Shown here: positions 56,651 to 64,000 of the stretch, in pieces
Layout of the letters: every line of letters begins with the position of its first letter
Position numbering within the stretch: the first letter of the stretch is position 1
From: a bacterium
GTDB lineage: Bacteria; Actinomycetota; Acidimicrobiia; Spongiisociales; JAENVV01
NCBI GenBank assembly: GCA_024641305.1
Contig: JAHEDI010000007.1
Coordinates: 47,664 to 111,663 of the forward strand
Length of the DNA: 64,000 bases
Direction of reading: 5' to 3'
The notes under the pieces: generated by a model
Database searches by the model: none
Seen by the model: only the letters and a program-made list of their open reading frames with translations
Told to the model about the DNA's origin: nothing
Made by a program: the position numbers and the translations under genes

Positions 56651-58483
56651 ATGTGCGGAATTGTTGGCTATGTCGGCTCAAAGCCGGCTCAATCAGTACT
56701 GGTAAACGGACTAGCTCGCCTCGAATATCGGGGTTATGACTCTGCCGGCATCGCCATCATGGGAGATGACGGCATCGGCGTCACCCGAACCGCCGGCCGC
56801 ATCGCCGATCTTGTATCGGTGATCAACAGCGAGCAAGGATCGTATGCGGGTTCGGTCGGAATCGGCCACACCCGGTGGGCTACCCACGGCGCTCCGGTCA
56901 CCAAGAACGCCCATCCCCATCAAGATTGTTCGGCCACCGTAGCGGTCGTTCACAACGGGATCATCGAGAACTACATCCAACTGCGCGACGAGCTGATCGC
57001 GCAGGGACACACGTTCACATCCGATACGGACACCGAAGTCCTCGCTCACATGGTCGAGCGGATGGGAGATCAACCGCTCGAACTGGTTGTTCGCAACATC
57101 ATGGAGAAAGCCGAAGGTGCCCTGGCGATCGGCGTAGTGAGAGCCTCAGATCCCGAACTGGTGGTGGCCGCCCGCCGGGGTAGCCCGTTGGTCATCGGGC
57201 TTGGCGAGGACGAGAACTTCCTGGCATCTGACATCCCAGCGATTCTGGAGCACACCAGGCGAATCGCCATCGTCGGCGATGACAACGTCGTCTCCCTCCG
57301 ATCTTCCGGTATTGCCATCACTGATCTGGCCGGGAATCCGGTCGAACCGATTGTCAGGGAGATCGAGTGGGATCTTGAATCCGCCGAACGAGGCGGATAC
57401 GACGACTTCATGCTGAAGGAAATCTTCGAGCAACCAACAGCACTCAGGGACACACTGGCGGGTCGGATCGACGAGCACCATCGAATCCACCTTCCGGAAC
57501 TCGATCTGACTGCACGTGAGGCTCGCGCCATCGACAAAGTCTTCGTGGTTGCCTGCGGCACGTCGTACCATGCCGGGTTGATGGCGAAGTACGCGATCGA
57601 GCGCTGGACCCGACTCCCGGTCGAGATCGACATCGCTTCCGAATTCCGATATCGCGATCCGGTCCTCGACGACCGCACGATGGTCATCGGTATGAGCCAG
57701 TCTGGCGAGACTGCCGACACGTTGGCCGCCCTTGAGTATGCTCAGGCCCAGGGAGCCTATGTTGTGGCGACCACCAATGTCGTGGACTCATCGATGGCAA
57801 GAGTCGCCGACGCTGTGTTGTACACCAGAGCGGGTCCCGAAATCGGAGTGGCATCGACCAAGACCTTCGTATGCCAACTCGTACTCATGCAGCTACTCGG
57901 CCTATACCTGGGACAAATTCGCGGCGCACTCGACGGAGCCACGATCGAACTCATGGCCAAGTCGGTCCGGGCACTGCCCGAGCAAGTGGAACAACTCCTT
58001 GAGCATGCCGACGACATCATGGCCATGGCCCGCAAATACAAAGACGTCAAAGACGTTTTCTTCTTGGGGCGGGGGGCTTCGTTCCCCATCGCCCTTGAAG
58101 GGGCACTCAAGCTCAAAGAGATTGCCTACGTGCGAGCTGAAGGTTATCCGGCCGGTGAGATGAAACACGGACCGATCGCCCTCATCGAGAAGGGCGTCTT
58201 GGTGATCGGAGTCGCAACGAGCAGTCACCTGCATGCCAAGACACTGTCCAACATGGAGGAGGTCAAAGCCCGTTCGGCAACCTTGCTCATGGTGCTGACC
58301 GAAGGTGACATTGATGGACAGCGGATGGCCGACGACATCGCCTGGGTTCCGCATGCTCCTGAGCTGATCGCACCGGTGACCGCGGTCATTCCGCTTCAGT
58401 TGTTTGCGTATGCCATTTCCAAAGCCAGAGGGTTAGACGTCGACAAACCCCGAAACCTGGCCAAAACCGTCACGGTTGAATAA
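56651..58483 (+). CDS. glmS: Glutamine-fructose-6-phosphate aminotransferase
   Basis: A 610-aa enzyme making glucosamine-6-phosphate for peptidoglycan. N-terminal class II glutaminase with Cys after Met (MCGIVGYVGSKPAQ), HTRWATHGAP, VHNGIIEN; two SIS domains (about 280-600; CGTSYHAG, MSQSGETADT, FLGRGASFPIALEGALKLKEI) and C-terminal KPRNLAKTVTVE. AAGGAG lies 9 nt before the ATG. Regulated by the upstream ribozyme. Confidence 0.97.
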   Translation: MCGIVGYVGSKPAQSVLVNGLARLEYRGYDSAGIAIMGDDGIGVTRTAGRIADLVSVINSEQGSYAGSVGIGHTRWATHGAPVTKNAHPHQDCSATVAVVHNGIIENYIQLRDELIAQGHTFTSDTDTEVLAHMVERMGDQPLELVVRNIMEKAEGALAIGVVRASDPELVVAARRGSPLVIGLGEDENFLASDIPAILEHTRRIAIVGDDNVVSLRSSGIAITDLAGNPVEPIVREIEWDLESAERGGYDDFMLKEIFEQPTALRDTLAGRIDEHHRIHLPELDLTAREARAIDKVFVVACGTSYHAGLMAKYAIERWTRLPVEIDIASEFRYRDPVLDDRTMVIGMSQSGETADTLAALEYAQAQGAYVVATTNVVDSSMARVADAVLYTRAGPEIGVASTKTFVCQLVLMQLLGLYLGQIRGALDGATIELMAKSVRALPEQVEQLLEHADDIMAMARKYKDVKDVFFLGRGASFPIALEGALKLKEIAYVRAEGYPAGEMKHGPIALIEKGVLVIGVATSSHLHAKTLSNMEEVKARSATLLMVLTEGDIDGQRMADDIAWVPHAPELIAPVTAVIPLQLFAYAISKARGLDVDKPRNLAKTVTVE

Positions 58484-58484
58484 A

Positions 58485-58523
58485 ACTCTGGCTGGGCCGG
58501 GCGAAACCCGGTCCAGCCAGAGT
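58485..58523. terminator. Terminator between glmS and uspA
   Basis: A long stem (ACTCTGGCTGG / CCAGCCAGAGT with an inner CCGGG/CCCGG helix and GCGAAA-type loop). On the minus strand it is followed by TTTTATT, so it is best for uspA; on the plus strand it directly follows the glmS stop without a T run. Confidence 0.8.
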
Positions 58524-58550
58524 CAGCGTTCAGTCGATTGGTAGTCGCTA

Positions 58551-58967
58551 CTAGACGGCCGGGTCGTGAACGCGGACGGTCACCACCGGGCATGGCGCTT
58601 CCATAATGATCGCCTGGGCGTTACTTCCCAGGATGAGCTTGCCGAGGCTCGATCGTCGTCTGACCCCGATCACAATCAAGTCTGCCGCTTCCGATCTGGC
58701 GACATCAACGATATCTTCAACCGGCTTGTTTCCAAGCACGAGGCCGGCCAGACGGAAGTTCGAGATACCTTCGTCGCGCAGTCGCTGTTCGATCCGCTCT
58801 CCCGCCTCGCGGTAGGCAATCACATCTTCGTCCTTGTCGTGATCACCGCCCCGTGCGGAGTGAATAATCACCAGCCGCGCGTCACTACGCTTTGCTTCGG
58901 CGATCGCCCAGTCGAGGGCCACCTTGCCTTCGCCAGTCAATACAAACCCAACCACGATTGTGCTCAT
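58551..58967 (-). CDS. Universal stress protein UspA family
   Basis: A 138-aa Usp from the ATG (MSTIVVGFVLTGEGKVALDWA) with GAGAGG 6 nt upstream. It has the C-terminal nucleotide-binding segment GVRRRSSLGKLILGSNAQ and ends in PCPVVTVR. Binds ATP in most relatives; stress role inferred. Divergent from the Sec-MerB gene with 112 bp between. Confidence 0.9.
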   Translation of the reverse strand: MSTIVVGFVLTGEGKVALDWAIAEAKRSDARLVIIHSARGGDHDKDEDVIAYREAGERIEQRLRDEGISNFRLAGLVLGNKPVEDIVDVARSEAADLIVIGVRRRSSLGKLILGSNAQAIIMEAPCPVVTVRVHDPAV

Positions 58968-59079
58968 CAAGATCCTCTCGTTGTCGTTCATTCTCGTCAC
59001 TTCATTTCCCGCATGCGTCCTTTCTCGCCATCTACACGTAGCCAGGGTTCGAAGTCCGACTCGGTGTCATACTGGGCAG

Positions 59080-59730
59080 GTGCAAAGAACTGTTCGCGCG
59101 TTCATCTACGGCTACTTCCGAGACGAAGCTGCTGCCCCAACTGTCGCAACGATTGCCGATCAGCTCTCTCTTTCGACCTCAGCGGTGGAAGAAGCCCTTG
59201 AGAGACTCGCCGAATCACATGCCATCGTGTTACAGCCAGGAACCCACACGATATGGATGGCTCATCCTTTCTCAGGGATCCCGACCGACTACACCGCAAC
59301 CGTGGCAGACCGGACCTGGTTCGCTAACTGCGGGTGGGACTCGATCGCCATCCTGGCGTTGCTCGGAGATGGAACGTTCGCCTCAAAAGATCCACTCACC
59401 GGGGCGACCAACCAGTGGACCGTCAAAGGCGGCGCCATCGTTCCCGACGGCGTTGTGCATTTCCTGGTGCCAGCCCGACAGTTCTGGGACGACATCGGCT
59501 ACACCTGAGGCAACATTATGGCCTTCCGGTCGGAAGGCGATATCAAACTATGGGTACAGTCACGAGGAACCGAAATCGGGGCAATCGTAGATATGCAAAC
59601 CGTGTTTCAATTAGGCCATGATTGGTATTCGGGGCGGTTCGACCCAAACTGGGACCGCCCTGACGCCGATGACGTCGTTTCTATGTTTGCCTCGCTCGGA
59701 CTAACCGGCCCATTCTGGTCACTGGGCTAG
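59080..59730 (+). CDS. Selenocysteine-containing alkylmercury-lyase (MerB)-family protein
   Basis: One 216-aa protein split in the track (end of 58924-59508, and 59518-59730) by an in-frame TGA at 59506-59508, read here as Sec143. The start is taken at GTG 59080 (VQRTVRAFIYGYF). N-terminal winged-helix-like part (about 1-60), then the MerB core: FANCGWDS gives Cys84 and Asp87 (CxxD, as Cys96/Asp99 in R831b MerB), and DIGYT-U-GNIMAFRSEGD puts Sec where MerB has the second catalytic Cys159. Family pattern continues after it (AIVDMQTVFQLGHDW). A SECIS-like hairpin follows the TGA. Known MerB cleaves C-Hg bonds; no merA or merR is nearby, so the substrate is open. Confidence 0.88.
59517..59542 (+). 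promoter_or_regulatory. Bacterial SECIS element candidate
   Basis: GCCTTCC-GGTC-GGAAGGC forms a perfect 7-bp stem with a 4-nt loop starting GG, extended below a G-G mismatch by three A-T pairs. The loop begins 19 nt after the TGA, within the usual 16-37 nt window of bacterial SECIS, and has the required G at its start. It lies inside the coding frame, as expected for a SelB-dependent site. Confidence 0.8.
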
Positions 59731-59806
59731 CTGGGCCCCGGTATGGTCCAACCCATCATGGGGGCGAAACGCTATACCCGCCCGGACATGCGACCATAAT
59801 CACCAG

Positions 59807-60487
59807 ATGGACGCTCGCATTCTTATCGTCGAAGACGACGAATCGATCCGAGAGACAACTGCCATCGGGCTTCGACAGGCGGGCTTCACCGTGGCAGAGG
59901 CCTCCGATGGTCACGAGGGCTTAAGGTTGTTTCGGGACTGGCACCCTGACGCGATTCTGCTCGATGTGATGCTGCCAAAACTCGACGGGCTTGAGGTCTG
60001 TCGCTCCATCCGCAAGGAAGCCACCGTTCCCATCGTTATGCTGACGGCCCGGTCTGACACGATCGACGTGGTCGTTGGGCTCGAAGCCGGTGCTGATGAC
60101 TACATCACCAAGCCATTCGAGTTCCCGGTCCTCGTGGCTCGTCTCCGGGCCGTCCTGCGGCGGTCAACCGAGACACACCTAGCCGAGCTACTGAGGTTGG
60201 GACCACTGACGATCGACCAGACGGGCTATGAGGTCATCAAAGACGAGGAGCTCATCCGGCTGAGCAATACTGAATTTGAACTGCTGGCTACGCTCGCCAG
60301 CCGTCCCAAGCAGGTGTTCACCCGAGAAATGTTGCTGGATCAGGTCTGGGGCTACGACTATCTCGGCGACTCTCGACTCGTCGATGTGGCCGTCCAGCGC
60401 TTGCGCGCAAAAGTAGAAGACAACCCGGCCGAACCGGTCCTGATTTTGACGGTACGCGGTGTGGGCTATCGCGCCGGTCACGGCTGA
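59807..60487 (+). CDS. OmpR-family response regulator (MtrA-like)
   Basis: A 226-aa regulator: receiver (1-120) with EDDES, phosphoacceptor in ILLDVMLPKLDG (about residue 51), VPIVMLTARSDTIDVVVGLEAGADDYITKPF strongly like MtrA, and a winged-helix domain (about 130-224; RLSNTEFELLATLA, VDVAVQRLRAKVE). Its last nucleotide is the first of the kinase start. Order with kinase and GerMN lipoprotein mirrors mtrA-mtrB-lpqB. Confidence 0.9.
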   Translation: MDARILIVEDDESIRETTAIGLRQAGFTVAEASDGHEGLRLFRDWHPDAILLDVMLPKLDGLEVCRSIRKEATVPIVMLTARSDTIDVVVGLEAGADDYITKPFEFPVLVARLRAVLRRSTETHLAELLRLGPLTIDQTGYEVIKDEELIRLSNTEFELLATLASRPKQVFTREMLLDQVWGYDYLGDSRLVDVAVQRLRAKVEDNPAEPVLILTVRGVGYRAGHG

Positions 60488-61905
60488 TGCGTCGGCGGCT
60501 CATCGGGACGACCCTCACATTGGTCGGGTTGACCGCCGCCGTACTCGCTGCGGCGGTTTGGCTGGTCGTGTCAGGCGCCTTACGGAGCCAACTGGTCGCC
60601 GACACGACCAGTCGCGTGGAGTTCGCTGCAGCCGTACTAGCCCCTGCCAGGCTCGATGCCACACCAACCCTCGACGAGTTCGTGGCGGCACAGTTCGACG
60701 CTGATCTCCGTCTCGCCGGCGATGAGGGTCTCTACGTCGACTTCGGCGAAGGAGAACCGTTCGTCTCAGGGTTCCGGTTCTCAACGCCCCCCGACGCTCA
60801 ACTGGTGTCGCCGGTGGCCGACGGCAACCTGGCCTGGCAGTGGACGACGGTCGCCAATGCGGGCTACCTCGTGGCCGGTGCCCGCACGCCATCGACCGGC
60901 CCCGACCTGTATCTCTTCGTTCCGACGGCCGAACTTGATGCGACCCTGGCATCCTTGCGGAACGCGGCTCTCCTGGTAGGCCTTCTCGTGATCGCCATCG
61001 GAGGACTCGTCGCCAGGCGAGTGGCTCGTCAGGTACTCAAACCCGTTGGTGAGGCAGCCCATGCCGCCCGGAAGATGGCGGCCGGCGACCTGGCAACCCG
61101 ACTCGATGACAACTCGACCGACGAATTCGGCGACTGGGCAGGTGCATTCAATCAGATGGCTGTCAGTCTCGAATCGACCATTGCCCAACTGCGCGCTTCT
61201 GAGGAACTACAGCGGCGGTTCGTTGCCGATGTCGCCCACGAACTACGCACGCCGGTCACCGGTCTCGTCAACGAAGCCGAATTACTCCGACGTCAGATCG
61301 ACGAACTACCGGGCGAACTGCGGCGCGTGGCGCAGCTTCTTATTCACGACGTCGGCAGGTTGCGTCGATTGGTTGACGATCTGCTCGAAATCTCTCGACT
61401 CGATGCCTCGTCCGACCCGATCCGACCCGAACCCTTCGACATTCGGGACTTTCTCAAGGCCCATGTCGCTGATCGACTGCCCGGAGCGGTCCTGGCATGC
61501 GAACTGCACAGGATTGTTACCGATCGTCGGCGACTCGACCGGATCGTCGGCAACGTATTGAGCAACGCGGCCTCCCACGCCGGGGGTAGCAAAGTGGACA
61601 TAGAAAGCTATGTGGACGATGGACGGCTCACGATCTTGATATCGGATCGAGGACCCGGATTCGACGGGGACCTCGAGTGGTTATTCGGCAGGTTCTCGCA
61701 GGCCGACGCTTCCCGGTCAGGGTCCGGTTCGGGCCTTGGCCTGGCGATCGCCCGGGACCACGCTCGATCACTCGGCGGCGATCTCGCTGCTGTCCGCCGC
61801 ACCGCTGGCGGGCTGACATTTCGACTCGACATACCTGTGACAGAACTGTTACCCAACGGTGAAGATGATGTGACGTTGGCGTCGCATGATGAAGGTGAAC
61901 GATGA
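60487..61905 (+). CDS. Sensor histidine kinase (MtrB-like)
   Basis: A 472-aa membrane kinase: span 1 about 7-30, extracytoplasmic sensor about 31-158, span 2 about 159-180 (LLVGLLVIAIGGLVAR), HAMP about 181-235, HisKA with phospho-His in ADVAHELRTPVTGLVNE (about residue 255), and HATPase with DRIVGNVLSNAASHAG, ISDRGPGF and GSGSGLGLAIARDHA. Overlaps the regulator by 1 nt; partner clear. Confidence 0.92.
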   Translation: MRRRLIGTTLTLVGLTAAVLAAAVWLVVSGALRSQLVADTTSRVEFAAAVLAPARLDATPTLDEFVAAQFDADLRLAGDEGLYVDFGEGEPFVSGFRFSTPPDAQLVSPVADGNLAWQWTTVANAGYLVAGARTPSTGPDLYLFVPTAELDATLASLRNAALLVGLLVIAIGGLVARRVARQVLKPVGEAAHAARKMAAGDLATRLDDNSTDEFGDWAGAFNQMAVSLESTIAQLRASEELQRRFVADVAHELRTPVTGLVNEAELLRRQIDELPGELRRVAQLLIHDVGRLRRLVDDLLEISRLDASSDPIRPEPFDIRDFLKAHVADRLPGAVLACELHRIVTDRRRLDRIVGNVLSNAASHAGGSKVDIESYVDDGRLTILISDRGPGFDGDLEWLFGRFSQADASRSGSGSGLGLAIARDHARSLGGDLAAVRRTAGGLTFRLDIPVTELLPNGEDDVTLASHDEGER

Positions 61906-61925
61906 TCAACAAGGAGGAGCGCATC

Positions 61926-63356
61926 ATGCGTACCAGGTTCACCACAATCGCCGCCACCACCCTGCTTCTGGTCGGAGCATGCGGATCAGGCCAGGTGCAA
62001 ATCGGAGGGCAAGTCACCACACCGCCTGAACCAACCACGACTACCACACCAGGTAACACCCCTGTAACCACTGTCCCCACCGATAGTGCCCTTCAGGACA
62101 TGTTGCCAATCACCGTCTATTTCCTCGCCGACGACGGAGACTCCAAAATCCGGCCGGGGCCGTTTTTGATTCCGGTCGAACGGCAGATGCCGATCGAGGC
62201 GGACACTCTCACCGGCCCTGTTCCACCCCTCACAGGTGCCATCAATGCGCTACTCGCAGGACCGACCGACGCAGAATCGGCTGACGCCCCGGCGATCAGC
62301 AGCAGCGTCCCCACCACCAGCACCCTGCTCGGCGTGACGGTAAGCGGAATGACCTTCGATGAGAGCGGTGCCGCGATAGGCGTAGGTACTGCCGAGATCA
62401 ATCTGTCGAGCGGATTCGAATCGGGCGGCGGAACGTTCTCAATTTCAAGCAGACTCGCCCAGTTGGTGTACACGGCGACCGCCTTCAACGGCATCGACGC
62501 TGTATCACTCCTCATCGATGGCCAACCGGCCGACGTCTTCTCAAGTGAAGGGCTCGTCATTGACGCTCCCATGACTCGCGGCGACTTCATCGATCTGGTT
62601 CCGGGCATCCTGGTCGAAGGTCCGGCGTCGGGGGCCGTCATATCAGGACCGATCTGGCTTCGAGGTACTGCAGCCGTTTTCGAAGCCGTCTTCCAGGCCC
62701 GCCTGGAGGCGGACGGAGTCGTTTTATGGGAGGGGATCGTCGAAACGACCAACGGTATGGGTTGGGGGGCGTTCGACACCAGTATCGGATACGACGTCAC
62801 CGTCGAAACTCCGGCCACTCTGACCGTCTGGGAATACTCCGCTGAGGACGGCAGTGTCATCAACGAGCGCACCCACCATCTGCTTCTGACACCGTGGACG
62901 AGGGTCACCGAGAACGGATGTCCGACCATTCCGGGGCTGGTCGCCGTAGGGCCCGGAGATCTGCAGTTCGGCATGGTGCAACAGGCCCAGGATCTGACTG
63001 GGGGCGTTGAGCTAAGCATCGATCCGGCTCGCTTCCTTACCGGAGAGATGGCCCAGGCAGCAGCCGCTGCCGACGGCCAGGAGGCACCAGGCGGCTTCTA
63101 CATCCAGATGATTGGCTCATCTTCACGATCTCAGGTGGTCGCCTCCGACGCGATTGTTTGCCTGATCACGACCGAAGGCACGGGAGGCTTCCTCGAAGAT
63201 CGGGGCTACCCGGGCCTCGAACGGATCACACCAGCCGAGTATGCGGCGGTGTACAACGACTCCGGCTCGACCAAGTGGTATTCGGGCGGCCGGTGGGTCT
63301 GGTACACACATGACGGAGACATCATCACATCGATCGTGGAACAGTACCTGCCGTAG
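61926..63356 (+). CDS. LpqB-like lipoprotein with GerMN and Gmad2 domains
   Basis: A 476-aa lipoprotein. I use the ATG (MRTRFTT) with GGAGGAG 9 nt upstream; the track start is 8 codons earlier. Lipobox LLLVGACG, Thr/Pro-rich linker, GerMN domain (about 60-200; AINALLAGPTDAES, LAQLVYTATAF), Ig-like Gmad2 domain (about 215-310; ILVEGPASGAVISGPIWLRGTA), and an unassigned C-terminal part ending KWYSGGRWVWYTHDGD. LpqB modulates MtrB sensing in mycobacteria; similar role inferred from gene order. Confidence 0.85.
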   Translation: MRTRFTTIAATTLLLVGACGSGQVQIGGQVTTPPEPTTTTTPGNTPVTTVPTDSALQDMLPITVYFLADDGDSKIRPGPFLIPVERQMPIEADTLTGPVPPLTGAINALLAGPTDAESADAPAISSSVPTTSTLLGVTVSGMTFDESGAAIGVGTAEINLSSGFESGGGTFSISSRLAQLVYTATAFNGIDAVSLLIDGQPADVFSSEGLVIDAPMTRGDFIDLVPGILVEGPASGAVISGPIWLRGTAAVFEAVFQARLEADGVVLWEGIVETTNGMGWGAFDTSIGYDVTVETPATLTVWEYSAEDGSVINERTHHLLLTPWTRVTENGCPTIPGLVAVGPGDLQFGMVQQAQDLTGGVELSIDPARFLTGEMAQAAAAADGQEAPGGFYIQMIGSSSRSQVVASDAIVCLITTEGTGGFLEDRGYPGLERITPAEYAAVYNDSGSTKWYSGGRWVWYTHDGDIITSIVEQYLP

Positions 63357-63398
63357 GCCACGAGTCCCCAAACCGGCCACCTGACGCGGTACAACTTA

Positions 63399-63435
63399 AA
63401 AAGCGGAACCCCGGCAAGCCGAGGTTCCGCTTTTC
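63399..63435. terminator. Bidirectional rho-independent terminator
   Basis: AAAAGCGGAACC / GGTTCCGCTTTT arms with a 12-nt loop that can pair further; T run on both strands. Ends the lpqB-like operon and the convergent acyl-CoA ligase. A second inverted repeat (CGAGTCCGG / CCGGACTCG, 63435-63468) follows directly. The remaining 63469-63569 has minor hairpins only. Confidence 0.88.
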
Positions 63436-63569
63436 GAGTCCGGAGGGAGTGGGGAGTTCCGGACTCGATTAGAGCCCAATGATAACGCTTTCCGAGACCT
63501 TCGGAAGCCCCCATTCCAAAATCCTCACCTGAGGCAACCGGTTGGGGAAAATCTTCCCCCATTCGTGGC

Positions 63570-64000
63570 TCACTGGTCGTGCACCATGTGTCGCAACTCG
63601 CGTCGAAGGATCTTGCCGGTCGTTGTCCGGGGAAGCTCGGCAACGAACCTGATCACCCTGGGAACCTCATGGGCAGCCAATCGGGTACGGACCAGCTGCT
63701 GGAGCTCGCTTGCCAACGCCGGCGAACCTCGATATCCGACCTTGACGACAACAAATGCCGCCGTGACTTGCCCGCGTATCTCGTCTGGTATCCCAATCAT
63801 CGCGCACATCGCGACCGACTCGTGGCACATCAGTGCCTCCTCGATTTTTCCTGGCCCGATTCGATATCCGCCAGAAGAAATCACATCGTCCCTTGCGGCT
63901 CACGAACCACAAGTTACGAAGCTGCTCGGACGCCCTAATAACGAACGTCCATTCGTACTCTTCCCGGTCGGCTACCCGATCCCCGATGCCCAGGTCCCGG
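63570..64000 (-). pseudogene. Acyl-CoA synthetase (AMP-binding) C-terminus, frameshifted, cut by window edge
   Basis: C-terminal subdomain of an acyl-CoA/acetyl-CoA synthetase. The frame 63570-63884 reads ISSGGYRIGPGKIEEAL (adenylation hinge and A8 region) to TTTGKILRREL (catalytic Lys of A10). The preceding part, DLGIGD... and LWFVSRK, lies in another frame. Removing one G from the GGG at 63890-63892 restores the canonical SRKDDVISSGGYRIGP. Upstream of this, about 22 residues look inserted relative to the family. Either a decaying gene or a sequence error. Confidence 0.75.

Noticed and set aside
58924-59508. Track ORF ending at TGA, taken alone as a 194-aa protein
   Set aside because: The first 52 residues overlap the divergent uspA start region and look non-coding, and the end lacks the MerB C-terminus that continues in frame after the TGA.

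Overview
This is a 64 kb piece of a high-GC bacterial chromosome, almost certainly from an actinomycete-type lineage (Actinomycetota; an Acidimicrobiia-like group is my guess, not shown). Lineage markers are a WhiB protein, an acyl-CoA carboxylase epsilon subunit beside methylmalonyl-CoA epimerase, a GuaB1-type IMPDH paralogue, an ECF42-type sigma factor with its YCII partner, an mtrA-mtrB-lpqB-like trio, and lysC-asd with an internal lysC start. Genes are dense, many overlap by 4 bp (ATGA/GTGA), and I see no transposase, prophage, CRISPR array or rRNA.

Layout. 0-8.4 kb: end of an Mrp/ApbC ATPase, a minus-strand operon (fxsA-NUDIX-MBL-M23 peptidase), then selA-selB (selenocysteine insertion), whiB and an NfeD-like protein. 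8.4-16.3 kb: lone receiver, CNNM/CorC protein, tRNA-Pro(CGG), zinc ribbon, lysC-asd, cyclophilin-like protein, PHP phosphoesterase, murJ. 16.3-21.1 kb: a minus-strand unit starting with mce and accE and running into a polysaccharide-synthase-like cluster (GT2, HEAT, receiver, unknown). 21.2-31 kb: thiolase, glpX, a QTMAN/GTDC1-like glycosyltransferase, HAD, ybaB-recR, dnaX, an ABC exporter, a 5'-nucleotidase. 31-36 kb: phosphonate-type ABC importer (phnDCE) and dgt. 36-40.5 kb: lipid genes (fabH, FAD amine oxidase-DUF1365-Cfa) and dodecin. 40.5-49.5 kb: APC/SLC12-type transporter with a short leader ORF, dienoyl-CoA isomerase-like protein, manC, DMT and MFS carriers, guaB1, thiolase. 49.5-56.4 kb: VOC protein, ECF42 sigma/YCII, PNPOx-like protein, aromatic amino acid decarboxylase, SLH-CapA protein. 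56.4-64 kb: glmS with its ribozyme, UspA, a selenocysteine MerB-like protein, mtrAB-lpqB-like genes, and a broken acyl-CoA ligase.

Main discoveries. (1) At 59080-59730 an alkylmercury-lyase (MerB) family gene is split in the ORF track by an in-frame TGA. The TGA sits where the family has its second catalytic cysteine; Cys84 and Asp87 (CxxD) are intact, the family's C-terminal pattern resumes directly after the TGA, and a 7-bp hairpin with a GG-starting loop lies 19 nt downstream, as in bacterial SECIS elements. With selA and selB in the same window, this reads as a selenoprotein MerB homologue with a Cys/Asp/Sec active site. (2) The leader of glmS (about 56435-56602) carries the conserved core of the glmS self-cleaving ribozyme, best known from Firmicutes. 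Other notable items are a PhnE about twice normal size, a leader ORF translationally coupled to the SLC12-like transporter, a single-base frameshift in the terminal acyl-CoA ligase, and palindromic operator candidates upstream of both thiolases.
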